In this document: positions 26,701-38,700 of the stretch, one piece after another
Position numbering within the stretch: position 1 is the stretch's first letter
How the letters are laid out: every line of letters begins with the position of its first letter
Assembly (NCBI GenBank): GCA_013397455.1
Contig: VYZB01000120.1
Location: 566,427 to 630,426, forward strand
Direction: 5' to 3'
DNA from: Crotophaga sulcirostris
Taxonomy: Eukaryota > Chordata > Aves > Cuculiformes > Crotophagidae
DNA: 64,000 bases
Made by a program: the position numbers and the translations under genes
The notes under the pieces: generated by a model
Told to the model about the DNA's origin: nothing
The model's input: only the letters and a program-made list of their open reading frames with translations
The model's database searches: none

Positions 26701-29700
26701 TGTTTTCTTGAGTCAACAATGAATGCAAAGAAGAGAAACCCTGTGTAAAATACTGGCAGCGCTGGCTGGGACTTCTATCTAATATTACTTTGTACTTCAG
26801 GTCAACAGTGTGGCATTCACAGCAAACAGCAATGTTACCCACTAGCTTTTGGAGTTCCTGCTGCCCTCATGGCTGTCGCCCTGGGTAAGTGGAACAGTTC
26901 CCATCTTGCTGCTTCAGTTATAGATGTCATTAGATCATAACGATCTCAGAATTAAGAGAAAGTGGTAGAAACCTCCAGATATCAGCCTCTACTGGTACCT
27001 TAATATTTCTGCAATTTTTTACTTAAACTTTGTTCTTGGGGAGAAGGTGGGTGGAATTAACCTGAAGTTCTCAATTTTATGGAAGAGACTGTTTTACCAG
27101 TAGAGACTGGTGGTACTGCAGAGGCACACAAATATACCATTGAATTCTGTACATTACATAATTTACTGTCTGTATTTCTTGAACTACTGGGGTGTATAAA
27201 TAAGATCTTTTGAAAGTAGTCTGAGAACTCTGAGAAAATGTGGGGCTTGGAGATTATCCATAGTGCAGGATAGCGAATTGTATAAGGTAACTGCTTCTGC
27301 ACCGGGCAAATGCCATGCTGCCCTGTCAGCGTTTCTCAAACACCTGCATTTTTACCAGCTGCACTATGGGTGACACCCCAAGCCTTTCTGCTGCAGCTCA
27401 AAGATCAAGAAGCTGGGTGGTGGAGCACTGGAATAGCTCCCCAGGGAAGTAGTCATGGCATCAAGTCTGCCAGAATTCAAGAAGCATTTGGACAGTGCCC
27501 TCAGTCATACGGGGTGAATGTTGGGAGTGTCGTATGTAGGGATAGGAGTTGGACTCGATGGTCCTTTTGGGTCCCTTCCAACTCGAGTGATTCTACGATT
27601 CTATGCTGCAGGGTGTCAGTATGTACCACAGTATCCCGCGTGGTCCTGATCCCTCGTGGTCCCACCTAGAGTGGGCCTCCAGCTACCGATGACCCCATCT
27701 TACCTGTACACCCAACCCAGCGCAGACAGGGGCTGCAGGGGTTTGCCATGTCCTGCCCCACACGTGGGAGGGTGAGGCTGGGGAACGTGCCTGGGCGTGG
27801 GAGCTGAGGATACCTCGGCAAGTCCTGCAGTTCAGGCAGAGCTTCACGTGTCCCTGCATGATGTAAACTGTAGCATACTGGATTCCTGAAAAGGAGCCCA
27901 TAAACCTGTCTTAATATTAATATTAGATTACAGCAAGGGCAGAGCCAAGGTCCTAAGTGGTCCATGTTTTGACTATCCCTCAATTAAGTTAACATCCCAC
28001 TGAAGACTTGCCCTAAGTGTTTCCAGTTTTAGTCCTTTGCCTTAAACAGTAGCAATCTACTGATACTAATTTGATTTCTTTTACTGTATGATAACATGCC
28101 AATAGGCACATTCATTGCTATCTCAGAGTTTTATCCCTACCCTGATATAACTCCTTGACTGTCATGGTTTCCATACTGAATTACTTGTCATGACTTTCTA
28201 TTAATCCTGAGTCACTTTCTGTTTGTGTATTGTAGTTGTGTTCGTAATTGGAAGCAGGATGTACAAGAAAGTTCAACCTCAAGGCAACGTAATGGTTCAA
28301 GTTTCCAAATGCATTGGGGTAAGTACTGTGTTTATTTTTAAATTTTTAATTTTTAAAGCTGTTCAGTGCACTTTCCTAGATCAGAAATGTGTTATAATAT
28401 GAGAACTTCTCAAGTTTTTTACTTTTTTCCTTATAGAAGGTTTCTTACCTACACCTTCAGATTTACAGACTGCTTTTTTTTATTTATCTGTATCTTGCTT
28501 TATATCTGAATTTATGCACAAAGAAGACAAAGCAAGGTGTCAATGATGTGCAAAAGCTTATCCCATATTCTGGGAATCCTTCCTTTCTCATTTGTGCACC
28601 TTTCTCCGTACAGGGCTGCATACAAACATGCATTGACCTGAGTCTAGAGCAGAGCTACAAGAATCTTTTATCAATCTTTTACCAGCAAAAAGTTATTGCT
28701 TATTAAAACTAAGTTACTTACAATGAAGTGGTATATTGATCCCCACTTTATTAGGGAGGCAGGGGGGCTTGCATGTCAGTGCAAGGAAGGGAGATAAATC
28801 TGCATGAACAGCAGTGCATGTCCCAGTTTTGCAGTGCCTCAACTTTGAGATCAGGGGATTTTTTCATTTATGGGCTTTTTCATTCTCCATGCAGATCTGC
28901 CAGCTTGCTATAGCCCAGACCATTGCTTGTTTTGTAAGTGCTGTCAAAATCACATCTCTATAGGTGACTCTGACCATTGCTTGGGCTGCTGCCTCTAAGG
29001 CCCAGCTCAGCCTTGTATGTCATTCCATGCAAAAAGTCTTAGGAATTCTTCAGGTGTATATTCAGTGTCAAGGAATATCTACAAGGTACAGCTTCTTATA
29101 GTGAAGTGTACTTCCATTCAGTTCTGAAAACCTGTGCATAAGACATTCTTCTATTTATTGTTGTACACAAGTTAGTCTGAAGCAGGCAGGTTTTCAAGTT
29201 CCTAAGAGCAACCCACACTGAGAGAGGCTGCTCTGAGCTCTTTGGTTCACTCAATCTCAGGTGCACACTCCATTGGATATGCAGTATGAGGCCTTAAAAG
29301 CATCCCTTTAGGTGCCTAGAGCAGTTGACAGAGGTCAGCTGTAGCACCCTCTAAAAAGGAGGAGTGTCATCTTTTAATGACAAAAAAGCTTATAGCAATG
29401 TAATGCCATTAAACAAAACTGTTTCTTCTCAGTTTGCCATCAAAAACCGGTTTCGGCATCGCAGCAAGGAGTTCCCCAAGAGAGAGCACTGGCTAGACTG
29501 GGCGAGTGAGAAGTATGATGTAAGTACCATGTGAGCACTCCTGTGCCATGACATCTCCTGACCCCCAGCTTCTCTTCTGTCTGCTCTGATCCATTGCCTC
29601 AAGTACTGGGTAAACAGTTTTGGGCTTCTCAATCGTTTAGAAGCTGATGGTCTGGCCAGACCTCAGTGCTCCCCTGGGATTGCGGGTTACCACCTCAGCT

Positions 29701-32700
29701 CTTGTGGGAGAAAGGAGAGCTGTGTACGAGTCGGTACTCTGTGTCATAATTGGTTGCCCAGGGGAAATTCAAGGGAGATGAAGAAAAGACTATTTCCCCT
29801 GTTGAATAAATACAAACACATATTAGTTGCAAAATTAGTAAAATAGCAAGCATTATCCCTGCCAACTTCCTGTTTCTCCAGCTTCGTAACCAACTTTGAA
29901 CAAAAATATGTTTATTTACTTATTGTAGAAGGGGAAAATGAGCATGGCGTTGACTGTCATGGTTAATGCCCAGGGCCAAAACTCTTGCTTTGGGACCAAA
30001 CTGCAGAATTATGCTGAGTGCACTGATAGGAGGAGGAGTAATGATTTTAAGCTGAAAAGGGGCAAATTTAGATTAGATATTAGGAAGAATTTTTTTACTG
30101 TGAGGGTGGTGAGGCACTGGAACAGGTTGCCCAGAGAAGTTGTGGATGCCCTACCCCTAGGGGTGTTCAAGGCCAGGTTGGGTGAGGCTTTGAGCAACCT
30201 GATTTAGTGGAAGGTGTCCCCGCCCATGGCAGAGCAGCTGGACTTAGATGACCTTTAAGGTTCCTTCCAACTCAAACCATTCTATGATTCTATGAATTCC
30301 AGTTTAAGTAGATAAATATTGCATCCTCCCACCCTTGGTACAAGATCTTTAGCATGACTCTGAAGGCCTTGTGTCCCATAGTCCCCATCCATGTCCCTTG
30401 CCTCCTATCCACCTTACCCTGTTGTCAACAGCAGCACAAACCTTAGCTTTGTTTTCATTTTGCCATTTTTCACGTGTGAAATGCATTCCTTGGTCACCTG
30501 TTGTTCAAATGCCTCCTTCCTAGAAAAATAAAACAGCATTAAGTGCTGAATCTCATGCTGCCATCAATATACATGCCAAGAGGTGCAGGTTTCTCCGATA
30601 CCAGTGTTACCTTTAACCAGCGGCCCTTCCCACACCCACGAGGCAGACCTTGTGCTTTTTAACAGAAATCAGCAAAGTACCCACAACATACAAAGTTCAG
30701 TACATGGGTAAACATTACATGATGTGTCTTTACCTGTTGCTGTGCTGTGAATAGCAGCCTGCGACTATGTCTCTTTTTTATTTTGACTAATTACCTCCTG
30801 TGTAATTCTTCTTTGCTGCAGAAACGACTGATTGCTCAAACTAAGATGGTGATGAAGGTGCTTTTCCTTTACATCCCTCTCCCCATGTTCTGGGCGCTTT
30901 TTGACCAGCAGGTAAAGTGGAAATTATTTGGCTTAACAATTAGGTCCCTACCATGTCACAGTCTGTACTCTGAGGTCACCAGACATAAAAGATACCTGTG
31001 TGAGGGTGGAAACTCGTTCTCTGCAAGTTTTTTAACTGATTCTAATCAGTTAAAGGGGTAGTTATTGAGTCATGTTAGTACGGGATGTTCTGCAGCCAAG
31101 GGAAACACAGTTTTATGTGGACATGCCCAGGACTGATTCAGTGACAGAGGCCTCTCCAAATCTTGTATCAGCCAGGGCTCAGAGGATGAAACAGTAAATT
31201 TAAAGCTTTTTTGCTTCTAATTCTTCTTTCACTCTCAGCTGGGAGATGCAATGTAAATTCCTAACATAAAAGCTCTGGAGAATTGGGGGTGAAATGAGCT
31301 GGTGGCAGCTTGCTGAATCGCTCAAACTTGTTATAAATACCTCACACCTTCAAGCAGAAGTATATTCAAGCAGAAGTATGCCTGTAATTCCTATTCACCT
31401 GGTGGACTGAGTGCTCAGTACTCATGAAAGCAGGCTTTCAGAGTTAAGTGTTGAACCATGAATTTAGGAGGGTAGCTGAGAGAACCAGGGGCTGAAACCT
31501 TTATCCAGGATAGACTGTGGGAAGTTTGGTCCAGATTGCCTGGATCATGCTGCTTTAGTACCAGTGAGCTGTCAGTGTGACCCGTTACAAATGGGCAATT
31601 CCTTGTTGTGTAATTCAGAACTCAATACTCATTACATGAATAACAGCTCTCACATCTCACAGTGGTACATCATGGGTGCTTCGGTACATCGTGGGTGGTG
31701 AAAGATGCCACAGATGCAGTGATGCACGTTCCTGTCTCACCCTGGGTTTGGGCTGAAAGTCAGCCCCACTTGACCCAGCTCTAGGCAGGTTTTCTGGGCA
31801 GAGGGCTCCAGCTGGGTTCAGCCCTGGCTTGGCTGCTCACCGCTGGGCTGTAAGAAGGAAGGACACACATCAGTGGTGCGGGACACCTGGGCTCAGGCAG
31901 GTGACATACAGGTGCTGGGGTGGCTGCTGTGCACAGCAAACAGCGGTGCTCTGCACAAGATGTTCCTGCCACCTCTCTGGCTATTCTCTGCATCTAAATT
32001 ATTTTTCCAGTCTATTTCATGGAAGTAGTCTATAAAGTGAAATGGGCCATGAGGATCGCTCTGTTCAAATGTTTACATTGCAGAGTAAGTATACTCCTGT
32101 AGCAAGCCAGGTTTATTTTTTTATCATATCGCATGTCTTTCCCAACAGTTTACATATGAAAACAATTCAAGAGGAATTTTGGAAGATTGATTCAATATGA
32201 TGCTTAAATTTCTCTTCTTTTGTTAAGGGATCAAGATGGACACTGCAAGCCACAACAATGGATGGGAATTTTGTAGGTTACTTTTTATTGCTTTTTTTTT
32301 CCCTTAATTAACATTTACTTCTTAGATCAGTTTTATTTGTTGTCATAATGTTAAAATCTATTTCTCTTTTCTTTACCAGGGAGCTATTCAGATTCAGCCA
32401 GACCAAATGCAGGTACAGCAATCTTCTGTCTGACAACTCTAAGTACTTCCCAAAGATTATATGTATTTTTTTTAATTGCCCTTCATTTTTTTTAAAAAAT
32501 AGGACTTTGAAAAATACTTAATTTTCTTCCCTTCTTATGTTCATCTTTGACAGACTGTGAATGCAATCCTGATTATTGTAATGGTCCCAGTTGTAGATGG
32601 TGTGATTTATCCCTTAATCAAGAAATGCAAGATCAATTTTACGTAAGTTGATGTACTTACCTGACTTCCAAAGAGGCTCATTTTAGTGGTTTCTTTGAAC

Positions 32701-35700
32701 TGTTCTTCCAGCCTTAAAGTAACGAGAACAAGCATTCAGCTAAGCAGAAATTAACAGAGTATTTTAAATGGAGTTAATATTTTTTAAAAATGAAAATTAA
32801 AAAATATAGGACTCTGCAAGTGGTATGTATAGGCACCAAACACTAGAGGAAGAGAATCTAACAGTAAAGAAATCATATTTTCCCGTTAAGGGCAAAATGT
32901 TTTGACTGCAGGAGAGCTGCTCTTCACTGTTTTTCCACATTATCTGTGTCTACCCCCTCTCCTTCCCAAAGTATTAGAAGTAGAAATACAACATACATCC
33001 TGAGCATGTGTCATGTTTTGGACTTAAAATTGCTCAAACAAGCTGTGTTGCCTCTTCAGTCTCAGTGAGGAGTCTTCCTCACTGGATGCTTCTAGTTGTA
33101 GTTTCAGAGGGCATTGAAGCTTGTTTCTAAAGTTGGTAATGAAGAGGCAAACACCTGAAAGTGGGAGGGTCAGAAGTGAATACCGTCCTTAAATCAATTC
33201 TTATAGGGGTAAGATGCAATGCTGTTTTCCTGTCTAGTTATGAAGAATTTGAGGGGATGTGCTGTGCTGGAAACAGTCATTTGTGGACACACTGTATCTG
33301 ACAAATGATACCATGAATAAAATATGTTAAATTTACCCTTACAGCTTACCTGAATGTCAGTAGCTCTCTCCCCATTCAAGATATCTCCCTGACTTCTTTT
33401 GTTCAATATTATTTTGATTTAAGCACAGCAATAGAGTCACAAGTTGTTATCCTCTATTTAAAAGGCTTAACTTCTTACCTTTTTGTTGTTTTAAAGCTAT
33501 CAACTGTACTGGATTGGGTTTTTTCTTGTAGTCAAACTTTTCCAGGTCAAATACAGAAGCTGCAGGGAAGATACATTTCCCAGTACTGTAACTATGAATT
33601 GAGCCACCAAGTTTAGCAAAACATTTCCTGTAACATCAGCCCTACGGGTGAGGATGATGTGCCAGTTGTGGCCATCTGAATTTCCCACTATGGGAAAAAA
33701 AAAGAAAACCAAACAAAACAGCAGAAGCTTTAAATTAATATTTGTCTTAAAACTCACGTATGTGTTTTGTTGCTGTACTAGGCCCCTGAGGAAGATCACT
33801 GTTGGCATGTTCCTTGCAGCATTGGCTTTTGTTGCTGCTGCCCTTGTGCAAGTGCAAATAGACGTAAGTTCAGCCACATGCAAGTATTTACCGTTAATAT
33901 TTAGTTCTTAATACAGAACAAAGTGTGTTGAAGAGGAAAATGAGCCAACACTCTTAAATTCAGAACCAAGCCTATGAGCACAGAAGTAGAGGGAGGGAAG
34001 ATATTAAAATATATTGCAATGATGTGATTAGCATTGTATAATTAATTAGCTGTGAACACCATCCTGGAAAAAAATCTCATCTGTCATTAACACAAATCAC
34101 ACATTAAAGGCAGCTTCAGGCCTTTGAACATACTAAAAGCTGAAAACCAGAGATTTGTTTGGCCTACCAGGGAGCTGCTTTGTATCTCTAATCTCTTTTG
34201 ATGTTTAGACTGGAGGTGAAGTGTAGCAGTCTGGCAAGCATCATCACAGCATGAGCAAAGGTGATACTGTTTAAGGCAAGATTCATCACACCTAACTTTC
34301 CAGGCCTGTTAGGCCTGAACCAGGTGTAGGATTTCCCTGTAGCTGAGGAGCTGGCAATAGCTCTAGGAGGAGATCCATTGCACCCCAAGATCTGAATAGC
34401 TATCCATAGGTGCCTACCTGTTTTCATGGACTGTCAAGGGGAAGTGCTCAACTCTTAAATGCCTTTAGTTAGGAATGAGAAATTCCCTTCTTAATGTCTG
34501 GATCTGGCAGCAAAACAAGTTTTATGTTCACCTCTGCCTCTTGGAGTTGAAAGTAGTCCTATCTTCAGCTGGTATAGACGTATGCAGGCGGCCTCCCTCA
34601 GTGCCCTGTTCAGAAGGCCAGAGCTGTGCATAGACACACTGACTGGTGCTGGGCAGAAGCTTCATCAAAGCTGGTAACTTCCCAGACTGTTGAACAAGAA
34701 TCTCTGGCAGGAAGGCAAAGATGGACCTGGTTTTGTTTGTGATGTACCTAGAGATATTGAAACAGATAGGTGCGACAAGAATGGGAAGGAAGGAAAGGTT
34801 TAGGCAGAACTGAAGTAGAAACACCTCTTGCAGCTCTTGATGCTCTGCAAGAGCAGAAGCTACTGGGAAGTGGAGTCTCTAGAAGTTCAGTGTCTCTTGG
34901 CTCTCAGCCTGGGCAGTGCCCATACATGTTTCTGTCCAGTTCAGCAGCAGCAGTGCTGGGGGAAAATGAGTCAGAATGCAGTACAAAGAAACTCAGGCTG
35001 CCACAGGATGTGGGGAACAGCCCATTCCCTGGACTGCGAAGTAGCCTTGGCAGTGGCAGTGTGCTGCAGGTTGTGATCGAAGAACCAGCACATCTGGTAG
35101 TAACAAAATTCATTATTAAAGTTGTATCCCTCTGACAATCACAGATCATGAGGCAAATGCTGGTCTTTGTCAAGAGATAATAAAGGTCACAGTAATTATA
35201 GTACTTTTTCCATGTGATTTAGGATAGAGCACTGATGTAACTTTTTTCTGCCCTACAGAAAACTCTTCCAGTTTTCCCTGCAGCTGGGAAATCCCAAATC
35301 AAAATAATAAATCTAGGTACTGATGCTGCAACAGTTAGGTTTGAACCTCAGCTTAATACTGTGAATGTAACATCTAAGGAGTGGGTAAGTAAGGGGAGAT
35401 GGGAAATGGCAAGTAAAAAAAAAAAATCTAAGTAAGTTGAAGTGGTTCTTAACTAATGGTTCAAAAATTAATTCATTATTATAGAATGCTTTTTTATAAT
35501 CCTATAAAACAAAAAAGTTATTTTAGTACTACGTTAGTATGTTTATTAATGTTTTAAGTATTTTATATTGATGAAATGTACAATGTAGAATATTTAAAAC
35601 ATGATCTGGTGAAAGTCACTCCTGTTATGCTGAAACTATAAGGATGCAGCTTGCATTTGCATCCTTTAGGAGGTGTTGCTATTTGGAAAATCTTGCATCT

Positions 35701-38700
35701 TAACTTATGCTAGTGCTGTCCCTGTAGCTAATCAGAATTTTACTTGGTGGTAAGGCTGATTGATCTGGAGCAAGAAATACAGAGGAAAATATAACAGCTA
35801 TTCCATAACGCTTGTGAGAAACTCATGTTACTTTGAAGCTTGTCTAATGAAAGAAATTAATAAAAAATAATGATCAAGTGAAATTAGTGCTTGATGTAGG
35901 AAACTGGAGAAAACTAAAAATTAGGAGATGCTCACTATCTCTGGCACTTCAGCAATAACCACCCTGTAACTTCTGAACCCCCGAGTCTATACCAATACCT
36001 CAAAGTTGTAGACAAATATGCAGTTGCATGGAAATACATAGCCGTTTGTTTCTCTTTATAGACAGGCTACATGACGTTTGAGACTTCTCAGTTGCATTCA
36101 TTAAATGTAATCTCTGGAAATAGAAGTCTGAATAAAATTATTGAGTTGCCAGGAGGAAACCGTCACACTCTTGCAATTAAAAATACTGCAACGGACATTT
36201 TTGCTGAATTGGTAAGTCTGCTTAATTCCCAAGATACACGTTAATGGTTTAGCAGCTATCTATGTGGAGTGTGTGAAACTGAGGACAAGCTCTAGGTAGC
36301 TTTTCCTTTGCCTTGTTTTCTGTTTCTCCCCCTGTCTGCTGAATCGGTGAGACAGGTGAGCTGTAGAGAGCAAGGTAGGATGTTTAAAAAACAAAAGTGC
36401 AAATTACCAGCTTAGTATTTAACTTGACGACTACACTTTCATGAAGGCTTAGATGTCTGCTCATACAGCATTTTCTAGTAGACGTGTTATCATAATAGGA
36501 TCCTAAAAGGAAAAGGCTTGCTCTGAAGCCTCTGTTAATTCTCACTACTATGTAACAGTACTCATTTAAGCTCTTTGCTGATGCCAACTAAGTATCTTGA
36601 AAATGCTCTATTCCGCCAGATGTTGGACAATGTCACATCAAAACCAGAAGAAGGAAAGAATCTCATCAGGTAGAGTTTTGCTCCTAAATTTTGGCAATAG
36701 TGTGACTTCAATATGCTTCTCAGGTGGACTCTTCCTGCTTAATATAGCTTTCTATACTGTAAGAAAACTCCTTTTGCTGAACGCTTCACTTGATGTTTAG
36801 GTGGTGTAGGATCTTTTGGGCATGATTTACCTAAGCTATCTTGCATATCTACTTTGGGTATAATTTATCTAAAATTGGAAGTGCATGTTTTGCTTCATAG
36901 TCTAGACGTTTTTTGTAGACAACCAGCACAGATTGCATGTTTATACCTCCTTTCTAATCTTGGAGAAGAACTATCTTACAGCTTCTCTGATTTTCTTCTG
37001 CATCTTCCATTTGCAGATATTATTTGTTACTGACTGTAGTAAAGACTTGTTTTTGATATTCTCCTAAGCAGGCAGTGGGCTGATGAGGGTCTAGCTTGCA
37101 TTTTGCAGTAGCCGTGTTTTAAGAGACTTAAAATTCTTTCAAAATATGTTAACAGCCCAAAATGAAAGGGGAAGACTTGTTGTGCTGCCAGTATATAAAT
37201 AAAAGTAAACCCTGTATTCTTTGTTTAGTTTATTCTGTATCCTGTATTCTTATGTGTACGTTATTGTTTAGTATTTTGTCACTCTTGCGTTTTAAAGGTT
37301 CATAAACAATTTGCCCGATACTATCAATGTCACTATGGGTGACACTTCCTTTGGAGCACTGACATCTCTTGCTGGCAGTAATTACACCACCTTTTCAGGA
37401 GGAAGGTAAGCACTTTCCCTAAATCTAACTACTTAAAGACATACTAGTCCTTGGGAAAAGGACACAGAACTCTTTCATTTTATATAATACACACAATTTT
37501 CTATACCTGTGGTCTGAAGTGTATTTTTTCTTTTTCAGAAAATATGAGATTGCAGTTATTAGAAATTCAGTGCCTTGTTCATTTACTTCAAAGGCATTAG
37601 GATTTGGCAGTGCCTATACAATTGTAATTAATGAGGTGAGTTGCCAATGCTTTTGGATGGACAAGACAGAATTACATTTCATGTCAGTATTTTCTTTACT
37701 TAAAAGAACACTTGTAGAATTATCTCTCATGCCCTTAAGTGTACATAGGAAAGAATTCTTTTATGGTAAATGGAACATAAAACCATTGTTAACTATAGAA
37801 ACTATATTATTATAATAATATAATGCAAGAATTCATGTTCATCACTGAAGACCTTAAATCTTTAGCCCTAAGACAATAAGTCTGCTGTAAAATAACTACT
37901 ACTTCATAACTAAGTATGCAGTGCTTTATATACAGTATTTCTTACTTACCTAGAACTTTGTGTATACAGGATTACAGGGATGATATAGAACTGCTTAGAG
38001 TACTTTCAGTGTACAGACTCTTTACCATGGTTCCTAATGTGTTATTTTAATTTCCAGTGTTCTGAACACACTTCTGATGTAACATATTCTGAAGATATCC
38101 CACCCAACACAGTCCATATGGCTTGGCAGATCCCTCAGTATTTCATTCTTACATGTGCAGAAGTAGTCTTCTCCGTCACTGGACTGGAGTTCTCATACTC
38201 ACAGGTAAGTTTTGCCTTTTGGAGCTCTCGTATTAAGAGTCCTAAGAGAATTCCTTACCCTGGGACAAATGAAGATCTATAATTTATTGGTTTTAAGTGG
38301 TGGTTCTGTATTGCTGCTATGTTTGAACAATGATGTCCTTCAGAGTTCTGTAGTAGGACTATAGGCTGCCACAAGTTGGCCTTATTTCACTAGCCTTCAG
38401 TGCTTCCCATGAAGCTATTCTGAATTATATAATTTAAAGACTTAACCACCAGTCCTTAAATCTCCTTCTCACATGTGACTTCCCATTGAAAATAAGTGGA
38501 ACTGTATTCCTACTGTAAAACCAAATTGGAAAGTCCTCAAATATGAAATCAACAAGTATGGACACCTTATCTCCACCCTGATTTCCTCCATACAGTCTTC
38601 AGCAGCTGTACACTCTGAATTCCTCTGTCTTCCAGCTCCCATTTGTATTATTAGCTGTGTGTATTTCTTCCCTTAATTGTGACCCTATAAACTGCAGTGA

